Assembly: GCA_029582155.1 (NCBI GenBank)
Contig: CM055895.1
Span: 45,032,578 to 45,096,577, forward strand
Length of the DNA stretch: 64,000 nt
Origin: Panopea generosa
Taxonomy: Eukaryota > Mollusca > Bivalvia > Adapedonta > Hiatellidae
Reading direction: 5' to 3'
Shown here: positions 54,529 through 64,000 of the stretch, in pieces
Position numbering within the stretch: position 1 is the first letter of the stretch
Layout of the letters: each line of letters begins with the position of its first letter
Program-made: the position numbers and the translations under genes
The notes under the pieces: model-generated
What the model was told of the DNA's origin: nothing
What the model saw: only the letters and a program-made list of their open reading frames with translations
Databases searched by the model: none

Positions 54529-55256
54529 GTTTCTCGTTAACACCGCCCCCTAGCAGTACGTGTTTTTCGGACGATTTTCACCGTGTTTCCTTATAAAATG
54601 GTCAATATTAATTGAAATCTTTTTTTTAATACCATTATAAAATTTCTAAATTTACTTCCTGTGATGAGACTATAACTTTAATACAGATAAAACTTATGTT
54701 ACGCTCTGGTGCAAGTTCTTGGATTTCATATGTGTTAAACTTTATTAATTTCACTAAAAAATGACTGAAATTTAATTAAAATCTATGAAAAAAAAACTAG
54801 CGTGAACACCCCTCTTTTTATTCGGTCATATTTTAATGAAATTAGTAAAGTTTTAAATAATTATACAATTCCAGAACTTGTATCAGAGCGTTTTCGCGCA
54901 ATAAAGCGTAAATGTTTTTTCAACCCGCTGTTTAATTACCCCTGACGTAATGGTTAGATGTAAAAGTAACATAAATTGTATTTTATCTGCATGAAAGTTA
55001 TAATCTTATCACAGGAAATAAAATAAGTAATTTTTGTTGCTTATATATAGTTTACAACCCTACCCTGTTAGTGGTCAGATTTTTATTTAATTTTTGGCAG
55101 TTTAATTTTTTCGATTTCTTAGAAAAAAGTGAAGGCACGTGCCTACAGTGCCTATAGAAAGCTACGCTACTGATTGAACACTATTATGAATCAATATTGA
55201 TTATTTCACATAAACAAAAATCGTCCGAAAAATAGATGGTGCTGTTAATGAGAAAC
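54529..55256. mobile_element. 728-bp TIR element (non-autonomous)
   Basis: Left end gtttctcgttaacaccgcc followed by ttttcggacgatttt; right end is the inverted equivalent, aaaatcgtccgaaaa and ggtgctgttaatgagaaac. TIR about 45 bp, imperfect. No transposase frame inside. Confidence 0.82.
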
Positions 55257-55434
55257 TACTGGACTATATAAACCAAAGCTTAAACGAATGCTGAGACTTC
55301 ATAGATCAAGTGTTCAGATTTTTAATAAATTACGCCAGATGTAAAAAAAAAACCGATAGGAACGCCGCGAACTACCTTAAATGTAACATTATATATTAAC
55401 GGTTATTTATGAAAACATTTAGAGGATATTACAT

Positions 55435-55580
55435 GCGGGCTCATTTTGTTATTGAATTTATTAAACGAGTTGGCAAAAATGTAGTTTGCGAGGCTCTGCC
55501 AACGTTAAACACAAAGTAACATTTTTCGAACGAGTTTGATAAATTAAATAATTATGGATTGAGCACGAATATGTGAGTCG
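55435..55580. repeat. hairpin-forming repeat, copy 1
   Basis: Imperfect palindrome: tttattaaacgagttggcaa and its inverted partner cgaacgagtttgataaatt with a spacer of about 40 bp. Related to 56504-56630. Confidence 0.7.
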
Positions 55581-56500
55581 TTTTATCACATAACAATTGT
55601 ACACTTACCTTTCATGTAACGACTATAAAGAATGAGAAAAAATTCCGGCATATTTGTTTCTGTCATTCGTCGTTGTCGTAACATCACAAAATAACGCCAT
55701 TTTACCATGGCAAATCGACGTAATTTATTTATTCAGGGGAAGTTGGAACGTAGTTCGGCTTTTTACTACGAGAGCCGAGATATACGGAAAGCACCGAACA
55801 ATGAATAAGAAATGACATAACACTAGCTTGATATCAAATATAGGCCATGGGTTTTTACACTCCTGCACCGTAAATTATGTGATAACATATGAATATGAGA
55901 TATGACATGAATTGAACATAAACATTACATGATATTAACGTGGAACGTGAAACATAAAAATATGAAGAATTATATGATATATAAGAATTACATGGTTAGT
56001 AGCTTAGAATATCAGCTGTATTTTGGCGAGTGTAAGAAATGTAACAAATGTGAGCCTTTTTTGTCATCATTCTGCCTGTTTTACATACGACGGCAGTTGG
56101 TGGATGAATTTTAAGTAATAATTTTGCGAGTCACCGTAACAAAGAAATAGTTCGATAATCGGACATAATATTTCAGCGGTTTAGAATTTGCTATATGTAT
56201 TTGATATTTCTAATTTATATATATACATTTTTTACCTTATTATCAAATCACAAAGTCTTCTTTCAAATACAGCATTAACTAAAAATCGAAAGATAGATGA
56301 GGGAATTGGCGGTAATTCTGGCAGGAAAACATAATGCTAGTAGCAGTCAGCTGTATATGTTAGTAAACTGTTAAAAGTTGCATACAAGCTATTTAAATAA
56401 TTGAACTGGTCAATATAATTTGACGATCATTACTAATGCTAATTAAATGAATGGTTTACATGCATGTACTATTTTTCTTAGTTATGTGATAGAATAATCT
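55581..56500. other. intergenic, no gene seen
   Basis: AT-rich sequence between two related hairpin repeats. No exon supported. Confidence 0.5.
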
Positions 56501-56503
56501 TAC

Positions 56504-56632
56504 ATACGTGCTCATTAATTGCTTAATTTATTAAACTGGTTGGCAAAAACTATATAACGCTCGGCAGAACTTTGTATAATATACTTTTGCCAACTCGTTT
56601 AATAAATCAAATAAGAAATGAACACGCATGTA
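56504..56632. repeat. hairpin-forming repeat, copy 2
   Basis: tttattaaactggttggcaa at the left pairs with ttgccaactcgtttaataaa at the right, with tacgtgctcatt / aatgaacacgcatgta extensions. Better preserved than copy 1; could form a long hairpin. Confidence 0.8.
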
Positions 56633-56724
56633 AGATCCTATATTTAAGCATACTTTGATAAAGAAGACTGTATTATTGTGAATATGAGTATTTATAATCA
56701 TATATATATATATGTATAAGTTAA

Positions 56725-56800
56725 AAGTGCGGCGGTTGTATAGTGGGTAGTGTTGGCCGCTCATGCCAGAGGTTGCTGGTCCTATCCCCAGCTCGACCAT
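56725..56800 (+). mobile_element. tRNA-like SINE head
   Basis: ggttgtatagtgggtagtgt (A-box-like) and ggttgctggtcctatcccc (B-box-like). Decayed; no acceptor stem. Low similarity to the other tRNA-like heads, so perhaps a different family. Confidence 0.45.
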
Positions 56801-57370
56801 ATGCCTCTAAAATAATCATCAGTAACCCATTTGCCCAGGAAGCGAACTCGAAAGCAATTCATAAAAGCATCGAGTTTTCTTTGCAATCGAGCTAAAATAA
56901 ATTAGTAGAAACTAAACTATCAATAAAACTAAACATGCTGTTATTAAAGTACTGGACTTCCAGCGTCGGTTTTATAATACCAGTTAAAAGTGGTTAAGCT
57001 TTCAAAGCCCATGTATAACATTGTTTACAAATGCAATCACCCTAATGTTAGTTTGACAGCTTCATCCAGCTCTCGTTTTAGCTTATGTAAGCTGTGACAG
57101 CAATATATATTAAACAAAACGTTGACACATTGTTCTTTGGACGGAGAATTTGCCTTTTAGGTGTGTTTTGGTTACAGTTTATAATCCAATATGAATAATA
57201 ATGAAAAAAATAACAACATTTTTATTTATTTTCCAATGTATTTTTATATTCCCTCTCTTACAATAAAAATATAATTAATGTTATTTAAGTCAGGAGCGGA
57301 TCAAAGCGTGAGGTGGTTAGAAGGCAAGGACTATTTTAATGAAATTATGCTCATAAATTGTCTCTTTAAT
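56801..57370. other. intergenic, nothing recognised
   Basis: AT-rich sequence before the TATA/CCAAT promoter region. Confidence 0.45.
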
Positions 57371-57374
57371 TAGA

Positions 57375-57577
57375 TTTTCAGCCAATGAAACCGCTCATAT
57401 TTTCCAAGATAGAAAATCTACTTTTACATAGAATGTGATGACCGTCAGTAGATGTTGACCTACTTTCTCAGCCTATAAAATCGCTCCAGAAACGAGAAAG
57501 TTTATTAACACTTAAGCCGGTTAAAAGTTACAAGGAAGTTTCTACTGACGTGATAAGTGATAATACTAAAATTCAGC
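57375..57577 (+). promoter_or_regulatory. predicted promoter with CCAAT and TATA elements
   Basis: CCAAT in cagccaatgaaacc at about 57383, TATAAAA at 57474-57480, and an ATG at 57578 that is followed 18 bp later by a strong donor (AAG|GTAAGT). The TATA-to-ATG distance of about 100 bp leaves room for a start site near 57505. Suggestive of a real pol II promoter, but no downstream exon could be assigned. Confidence 0.45.
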
Positions 57578-57945
57578 ATGACTTTTGTCAACAAGGTAAG
57601 TTCAAACCTAATTTTCTTGTCTTTATTGTGACAACATCATATAAACTTTCTATGTGATTATAAGTAACTGATGTACAAATGCTCTACAACACGGTAAATC
57701 ACTCAAAGCTATACTGGAATGATGAAACTTACGATTCTCTGTCAACCTTATTATTTTATCACCGGGTGCCATGTGCACATTTTACTTAATATCGTCTTAT
57801 TTTTGCCATGTTGTTAAAATTATGAATCGAACGATTTAGTAAGTTAGACACATAGAACACGTAAGGTAAATTTCAGGGTTGTATCTAATGAAATGCCGAG
57901 AAATAGGACTAAAACGAAAATTGGCGATGTACTGGAGATTGCATT
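57550..57945 (+). repeat. inverted duplication, arm 1
   Basis: About 395 bp matching 59983-60385 in opposite orientation at roughly 85-90% by eye. Shared: attcagcatgacttttgtca, ctctacaacacgg, ccgggtgccatgtgcacatt and ggcgatgtactggagattg. Arm 1 includes the end of the putative 5' UTR, the ATG exon, the donor and intron start. Confidence 0.9.
57578..57595 (+). CDS. possible tiny first coding exon (MTFVNK), unassigned gene
   Basis: ATG plus five codons, then AAG|GTAAGT, phase 0. Weak alone, supported by the upstream TATA box and by a second copy of ATG-exon and donor in the inverted duplicate near 60356. The gene is unknown. Confidence 0.3.
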
Positions 57946-58655
57946 TATATGTACTGAGTATTGATCTGTAACAAATTTTACAGTACTGGGAATTGCTTCA
58001 ATCGTAAATATGTTTTCTTGTCAACATTAACGATTTAAAGCATTTAATTTACTTTAAAATGTGCAATACAGTTATGTAGTCACAATTACATGGGCATAGA
58101 ACGTTTTAAGAAGTTGCAAACTTCCCGCTCGTCTGTTTGTCCGCCATATCAGCAGTTACACCCAGTAAGTGTAATTGATTGAAACTTTGCAGATGTGAAA
58201 AAAGTGGTGGTTGGTGAAACTTGCATTATGGTATTTGGAAGAATAACTTCCGTTTTTATGTAATGTTTAATACTGCTTTTAATCAAAACCTTCTGTACAA
58301 TTTATTTGAAATATAAACAAAAATACAGAAAGTATGACTGACCGTTTTGTTGAGTGCATTGGATGGAATAGTGACCGATAAAAAGGAAACTGATCGCAAG
58401 CAGCATTTAAAATCACAAAAAAAACTGCTTTGAAAACGTTGAAAATACTAGGATACTGGCGACTAGTATTCGCTTATATCATGCTTGTTTTACAATGTTG
58501 TTGCGTATTCGCTGTTGTATTCGCTTTTTTGACGTGTTCTGTTTCAAATGACTCCCTCTATCTAATAGTATTCTCTTTCCATTTTATATTCACAATGTAC
58601 TCATGTTACCACTGCGACAAATTAACAGAAGATAATACGCCATCAACTTGACAGT
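57946..58655. other. no supported gene; possible intron
   Basis: A 73-codon frame at 58430-58651 is hydrophobic (a possible membrane segment) but begins with TTG and has no homology. Confidence 0.4.
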
Positions 58656-58990
58656 CATGCACATGAAGACCTTAAATTCCGTAAACTGTGTGCTTTAAAT
58701 GTTTCAATCATTAATTACAAAACAACACCAGAACTGTGCAAAGAACAAGGCAGAACTATAAGTGTTGATGAGGAAAAAAACTAGCATACATGCATCGAGG
58801 AGAGACACTTTACCAAAGGGTAGTCCGTTAAAGAAGATATTGAAGTTAGACTTGAATAAGCCAGATTTTGGTAGCGAGGAATACTAAGACGTGGTGGTGG
58901 AAGAGTTGCAGAAGATAAAGGTAATGAAGAGGAGGTATTTAAGGAACTTGTACTACTTTTGCCTTATCAAGTGCGCTCCCTGCTCTGACA
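58656..58990 (+). pseudogene. degenerate coding-like segment, unidentified
   Basis: Plus-strand pieces look protein-like: HEDLKFRKLCALNVSIINYK to a stop near 58780; then, after a frame change, DTLPKGSPLKKILKLDLNKP and FGSEEY, stop, DVVVEELQKIK; then, after another shift, NEEEVFKELVLLLPYQVRS and stop. Two frameshifts and in-frame stops would make it a pseudogene or relic of a mobile element. No family recognised. Confidence 0.3.
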
Positions 58991-59074
58991 TATAGTGCTA
59001 GGATCGGTTTAACCATACATTTTTGAATAGGTTGCATAACAAATCAATTTGTTTCACAAACTTCCCTGTCGTGC

Positions 59075-59420
59075 CCGGTTAGCTCAGTCAGTAGCGCGTC
59101 TGACTATCTATCTAAGGGTCGTGAGTACGTATCCCCGCCTGGCCACAGTGTCTATAATGATTGATAATGACTAATACTCTAGGGGTCTTGAGCTCGAATC
59201 CCCACCCGGCCACAGTCTCCGTGATGACTGGTATACGACATTGTATCTCACTATCATTCGTCTTTCACCGTTGATTCAAGTAAGAAAGTTATCACTTACT
59301 AGCGGAGATTGATGAACTTAAGTACGGATCCCCGGAAAAAGTGGTTAGGTTAACTAATCCTCTCTTAACTATCGATGGCATGAAACTGACGCTAACTATT
59401 CAATTAATCAATCTATCATT
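59075..59420 (+). mobile_element. tRNA-derived SINE, near full length
   Basis: The head has an A-box-like ggttagctcagtcagtagcg and B-box-like gagctcgaatccccaccc. There are two head-like copies, 59077-59150 and 59180-59212, which suggests an internal duplication. The body has acattgtatctcactatcat, ttgattcaagtaag, aaagttatcacttact and gtacggatcc. The tail ends gacgctaactattcaattaa with tcaat repeats. Same family as 32510 and 26041. Confidence 0.8.
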
Positions 59421-59982
59421 CCTAGGAATAAAATATTTTTTCATTTAATTGAAATAGCCGTTGTGGAGGTCAGTTTCATAAAAAAATCAAGCGACAAAGA
59501 TGATACAGACCATCAGTAATGCAATATGACTTTGTGTCAATCTATTGTTTTATTATAACGGGTTATAACTGATTACCCATTTTGGCTTAATTCGCCTTTA
59601 CTAACCATTAATACAGAAATTTGGCAAATACGAAAGTTTCAGTGATACGTATTAAAATCAATTTTCAATACGTTAAATAAGATGGAACCGTACACGGGAG
59701 AAAACGCTGAAAATGTAAAATTCTCGTAAAAACACCCATATTTGAATGTTTAATATTTAATATACATTGAAACAAAGCGAATAGTTAATTGTAACACTTT
59801 TTTTTTATAATAAAGATAATAAAACATAACAATCTACTTCTTTAAGTCTGCACGTAACATGCGCAAATATTTAGTCATAAATGGAATGAAATGTGATTGC
59901 AGGGACCAAGAAATGCAGAACGATAGCACACTAAACACTAGTTATTACATTTTTAATTTCAATCCTCAGTTCAACTTTGTAA
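59421..59982. other. intergenic, no gene seen
   Basis: AT-rich spacer between the SINE and inverted-duplication arm 2. Confidence 0.45.
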
Positions 59983-60385
59983 GAACAATTTCAATCTCCA
60001 GTACATCGCCAATTTTTCGTTTTAGTCCTATTTCTCGGTCATTTCATTAGACATAACCCTGAAACTTACCATACTTGTTATATGTGTCTAACTTACTTAA
60101 CTGTTCGATTCAGAATTTTCACAACATGGCAAAAATAAGACAATATTGAGTAAAATGTGCACATGGCACCCGGTGACAAAATGATAAGGTTGACAGAGAA
60201 TGGCAAATTTCATCATTCCAGTATAGTTTTGAGTGATTTCCCGTGTTGTAGAGCATTTTATACATCAGTTACTTAATAATCACATAGACAATTCATATGT
60301 TGTTGTCACAAAAACACAAGATAATAAGGTTTAAACTTACCTTGTTGACAAAAGTCATGCTGAATTTTAGAAAAAAAATATTATC
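59983..60385 (-). repeat. inverted duplication, arm 2
   Basis: Minus-strand copy of 57550-57945. It preserves the ATG exon (ATG ACT TTT GTC AAC AAG) at about 60339-60356 and its GTAAGT donor, but the homology stops upstream, so no TATA box accompanies it. Insertions (an A/T run near 60369) mark independent drift. Confidence 0.9.
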
Positions 60386-60984
60386 ACTTTAGGGCTATAT
60401 CCGGTGTACGTTGTACCACCTTGGGAAAATACCACATAACTTCTATTCTATACATAGTATAAAATTCTAGAATAATAACAAACATATAAACGTCGCCCTG
60501 TTGAGCATAGCAGCTTTTATGCAATTTAATGCAATTAAATTCAATTCAAATCAATTGATTCAGGCATAAAAGATCAGTTTACAAAGGTGAGGCAACACAA
60601 TTTCTGGATCATACAATATTACAGTACAAAATGCATTTATACAAAATTCATGTGTTACTATCGAAATGGTATAAAACTGTAGCATACAGTTTTTAAATTA
60701 CCTAAGGTAGCCTATTAAAGCCAAAAGCTTATTTCCAAGAGGCGGTCGTAGCTTTTGGATTCACCAGACCACTTAAATTGGAACAAAATGATATGCTCAA
60801 ATGCTGTTTCGGAGTGGACTTCATGGTGGTACTCCTGACGTGGTATTTACGGGAAAAGTTTGATAATTACTAGTTCTGATAACAAATCCCATGGGACACA
60901 ATTAAGTTGTTATGTAACATTGTGCTATGAGTATGGCGTCTTCTGATTGACTAACTTTGAATGACAAATCCAAACAACTGTTGT
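60386..60984. other. GPCR 3' flank / 3' UTR (minus)
   Basis: Follows the GPCR stop on the minus strand. No clear AATAAA was identified by eye. Confidence 0.4.
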
Positions 60985-61744
60985 CTAATTCATAAAACAG
61001 TCCCGTCTACACAGAATCTTCCTAAATGCTTTCCTAAACTCTGGACTACTGAAATTATAAAGGACCGGATTGAGCGTTGAGTTAAGATATGCCATCCAAA
61101 ACCCAAACGTCCATGCCTGTTCTGGCACCAGACTTGCATCTAAAATACTAATATCGAACAACACGTGAAATGGCAGCCACAATATAGCATAGCCGAAAAT
61201 AATATAAGTCAGAGTTATAAAAATACGCCTTTCCCTTCTCTGCCTGTCCTCCTCACGAACGATTTGACTGACATTCCCTAGTTGGGCTGATTCACAATTT
61301 GATGAATAGGTATCTGGCACGCGAAGGTAACTCACGGTCACGTGTGTGGTCGAGAACGCTTGACTGTTTACATCCGGTTTGATCGGACAAACAGAAACAA
61401 TATCTGGCCTTAATTGTTTGACTGGTTTCGGTGCTTTTTTCGATGATGGCGCATCAGACGACATATCATTGTCATATGCACAACTTCTTTTTGTACAGCT
61501 TGAAGTTGCGGTTGGTACACGTGAAGGTATCGACGTGTCCGCAACTTTCGCACGTTTTCGCATGAACGCAAAAACACGTATATAACAAAACAACATAATG
61601 AAGTACGGACCATGGTGACCCAGACTAGCGACTATGAACACAAATTCTCGGTTCAATGAAGGATCCCAGAAGCAATCATCATGACTTCCATTGCGAATTC
61701 GGTCCAAAAGCCACGGAGGCACCCACAAAACTAGCATAAACACC
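60985..61744 (-). CDS. GPCR last exon (TM4 to C-terminus)
   Basis: Starts with one base completing a Trp codon, after acceptor ttgtatattttcag. 252 residues plus stop. Loop 3 is rich in Ser, Pro and Lys, with a basic EEDRQRRERR stretch before TM6. Confidence 0.9.
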
Positions 61745-62696
61745 CTGAAAATATACAAATGTTCATACTTGTTGGTATATTATATACTTAATATATCAAC
61801 ATTATTTAAAATTGTACATTCTTTAAAGTACGCGGCTCCATAAAATATTGTTATAAAAAGGGTTCGAAACTTCGACCTCCCGCTTCCGAGGCGGATGCCT
61901 TAACCACTAGGCCACGGAAGACGGTATTGTAGGTTCGAGAAATAAATTGTATCACAGTTTTATTTCACGTTTAATGTTTCTCTTTCTTTTTTCAAAAAAT
62001 AAATTGAACTTTATCTAGGATGGAAATCAGGTAAAAAAAGAAAAGAAAAGTTCAAGTTCAAGCTAATTTATAATTTCTTTTCGCATTAATTAATGTTTAT
62101 TGAGTGACATAATAATAAAATAGAACCTCAACACATACCGATAACAGGGAGAGACTGTGATGACGATTTTTTTAAACTTCATTTTGAGGGTTCAATTCAA
62201 CACAGCGTTTATGACGTAATTACTTGTGTGAAAATAGGGCTGGATATGATAGAAAAATGCCAGAACCTTGTTATAATGAAATAAATATAAACATTTATAA
62301 AAGAAGCAAAGCGATCCGACTAGATAAAATATTAGGTTGAACATTCAACACAATTATCTTAAGATCAAAGTTATTATGTAATACAGACGAAGTATGAATA
62401 CAACTTACACGCTGCTTTCAGATTTATTTTGTTGTTTTACCTGTATAAGGTAATGATACAAAATGGCCGGATGAAAATACAGTAGAGGTGGGTTTAAAAC
62501 ATGCGTATATTATGCTTTATTAATTTTCTGCACACATTTGAAAAAAATATTTCCACTGTTCATTACCAAATGCTGATGATGATAATGATGCTCGTCTTCT
62601 TGCTATGGTGTTGTTTATAATGTACGCTCCATGTCACACTCCAAAATCTGTCTACAGAGATAACGATCAAGGTAAACACAGAAACAAACGTCATTC
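60985..62696 (-). CDS. aminergic-like class A GPCR, 3' half (TM3 to C-terminus; 5' exons off the right edge)
   Basis: Two exons join in frame (phase 2) to 295 residues. Exon A gives the end of TM3 with ISVDRFWSV (DRY motif as DRF), intracellular loop 2 and the start of TM4. Exon B gives LVLWVPPWLLDR (TM4), an extracellular Cys in CFWD (disulfide partner of TM3), TM5 (LGHHGPYFIMLFCYIRVF), a long loop 3 of about 115 residues, TM6 with LWLPFHVLF (CWxP as LWLP), TM7 with NSTLNPVLY (NPxxY), an FRKAFRKILC amphipathic helix 8 and a short tail. The set resembles muscarinic/histamine-type receptors of molluscs, coupled to G proteins at the plasma membrane. The ligand cannot be assigned because the TM3 Asp region is outside the window. 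Confidence 0.88.
61745..62566 (-). other. GPCR intron
   Basis: Donor TTTG|GTAATG at 62566 and acceptor cag at 61747-61745. Contains a tRNA-like fragment, listed separately, and otherwise nothing recognised. Confidence 0.7.
61858..61925 (-). mobile_element. tRNA-like sequence (minus), probably SINE head or tRNA pseudogene
   Basis: Minus strand reads ccgtggcctagtggttaagg (D-arm/A-box), an anticodon-like stem ccgcctcggaagcggg with loop ctcggaa, then ggtcgaagtttcgaaccc (B-box) and a T-run. The ends do not pair as an acceptor stem, so not called as a functional tRNA. Confidence 0.55.
62567..62696 (-). CDS. GPCR TM3 exon
   Basis: 130 bp: two bases complete the previous codon, then MTFVSVFTLIVISVDRFW onward through SIIIIISI and two bases of Trp. 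Acceptor is tattgctgtatatttcag directly before GAATGACG; donor TTTG|GTAATG. The first ~45 bases are homologous to each unit of the adjacent tandem array. Confidence 0.85.
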
Positions 62697-64000
62697 CTGA
62701 AATATACAGCAATAACAGATATGAACATGTCCAGGATAGAATGGCCAGAGTAAACAAAGACATAAACGTCATTTCTGAAACATACAGCAATAACAGATAT
62801 GAACATGTCCATGATAGAACGGCCAGGATAAACAAAGACACAAACGTCATTCCTGAAACATACAGCAATAACAGATATGAACATGTCCATGATAGAACGG
62901 CCAGAGTAAACAAAGACACAAACGTCATTCCTGAAACATACAGCAATAACAGATATGAGCATGTCCATGATAGGACGGCCAGGGTAAACAAAGACACAAA
63001 CGTCATTCCTGAAACATACAGCAATAACAGATATGAACATGTCCATGATAGAACGGCCAGAGTAAACAAAGACACAAACGTCATTCCTGAAACATACAGC
63101 AATAATAGATACGAACATGTCCATGATAGAACGGTCAGGGTAAACAAAGACGCAAACGTCATTCCTGAAATATACAGCAATAACAGATATGAACATGTCC
63201 ATGATAGAACGGCCAGGGTAAACAAAGACACAAACGTCACTTCTGAAATATACAGCAATAATAGATTTCTGAAACATACAGCAATAACAGATACGAACAT
63301 GTCCATGACAGAACGGTCAGGGTAAACAAAGACGCAAACGTCATTCCTGAAATATACAGCAATAACAGATATGAACATGTCCATGAAAGAACGGCCAGGG
63401 TAAACAAAGACACAAACGTCATTCCTGAAATATACAGCAATAACAGATACGAACATATCCATGATAGAACCGCCAGGGTAAACTAAGACACAAACGTTAT
63501 TCCTGAAATATACAGCAATAACAGACATGAACATGTCCAGGATAGAACGGCAAGGGTAAACACAGACACAAACGTCATTCCAGAAATATACAGCAATAAC
63601 AGACATGAACATGTCCAGGATAGAACAACAAGGGTAAACACACACAAACGTCATTCCTGAAATATACAGTAATAATAGATTCCTGAAATATACAGCAATA
63701 ACAGATATGAACATGTCCAGGATAGAACGGCCGGGGTAAACAAAAACACAAACGTCATTCCTGAAATATACAGCAATAATAAATTCCTGAAATATACATC
63801 AATAACAGATACGAACATGTCCAGGATAGAACGGCCATGGTAAACAAACACACAAACGCTATTTCTGAAATATACAGCAATAACAGATAGGAACATGTCC
63901 ATGATAGAACGACCAGATTAAACAAAGATGGAAACATCACTCCTGAAATATACAGCAATAACAGATATGAACATGTCCATGAGAGAACGGCCAGGGTAAA
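62690..64000. repeat. 78-bp tandem array (about 16-17 units) derived from a splice acceptor and TM3 exon start
   Basis: On the minus strand each unit reads ttattgctgtatatttcag, ggaatgacgtttgtgtct, ttgtttaccctggccgttct and atcatggacatgttcatatc. The first part is a good polypyrimidine-AG acceptor; the next ~45 bases match the TM3 exon start. Period 78 is 26 codons, so long open frames (up to 383 codons on minus, 194 on plus) run through. Irregular extra partial units of about 26 bp occur near 63265 and 63670. Continues past the right edge. Confidence 0.95.

Noticed and set aside
58430..58651. Small membrane protein gene
   Set aside because: Hydrophobic frame but begins with TTG, has no recognised homologue and no acceptor-donor context.
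61858..61925. Functional tRNA gene with a CGG-like anticodon loop
   Set aside because: A- and B-box-like segments exist but the acceptor ends do not pair, and similar heads in the window belong to SINEs.
62563..63714. 383-codon minus-strand frame read as one large repeat protein
   Set aside because: Only its last 42 codons are a real exon. The rest is the 78-bp array, whose units carry splice acceptors and run in the intron.

Overview
This is an AT-rich eukaryotic (metazoan) window with spliced genes and dense repeats. The repeat types (tandem units ending in a cggacgcacg / gcttccccc-style motif, tRNA-headed SINEs with a shared 3' core, many short TIR elements) look most like a marine mollusc, probably a bivalve. 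That placement is inference from repeat style; no species can be named.

Three protein-coding genes are supported. (1) A PITPNC1-type phosphatidylinositol transfer protein on the minus strand: exon 1 at 24190-24237 and exon 2 at 1300-1448, with the rest beyond the left edge. (2) A complete PSMD12 (26S proteasome lid subunit Rpn5) gene on the plus strand, 11 coding exons from 24569 to 41523, 454 residues, all splice junctions in frame. The two start codons are 331 bp apart, head to head, so they share one short divergent promoter region. The same pair is adjacent and divergent on human 17q24.2 (recalled), so this looks like old conserved microsynteny. (3) The 3' half of an aminergic-like class A GPCR on the minus strand (62567-62696 and 60985-61744); its 5' exons lie beyond the right edge.

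Layout. 1-330: 80-bp dimeric tandem repeat in PITPNC1 intron 2. 1449-24189: PITPNC1 intron 1 (22.7 kb), about half of it tandem arrays: ~155-bp units (4546-5735), 21-bp units (6220-7270), 72-75-bp units with a 2.6-kb higher-order duplication and three copies of a TTAA-flanked piggyBac-like MITE (11490-18125), and ~39-46-bp units (19340-21480); plus a 1-kb fold-back element (22970-23969). 24569-43000: PSMD12, with several TIR elements, SINEs and a poly(A)-tailed insertion in its introns. 43000-57300: intergenic repeats, including a broken LINE (minus), a Tc1-like transposase relic, a ~56-bp array and TIR/fold-back elements. 57380-60390: a TATA/CCAAT promoter with a tiny ATG exon, part of which is duplicated in inverted orientation 2 kb away. 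60985-64000: the GPCR, whose TM3 exon is abutted by a 78-bp tandem array in which each unit carries a copy of the exon's splice acceptor and first ~45 coding bases.

Functionally, PSMD12 and PITPNC1 act in unrelated processes (proteasome lid; lipid transfer), so their link is positional. Most long open frames elsewhere are products of tandem repeats whose period is a multiple of three and are not genes.
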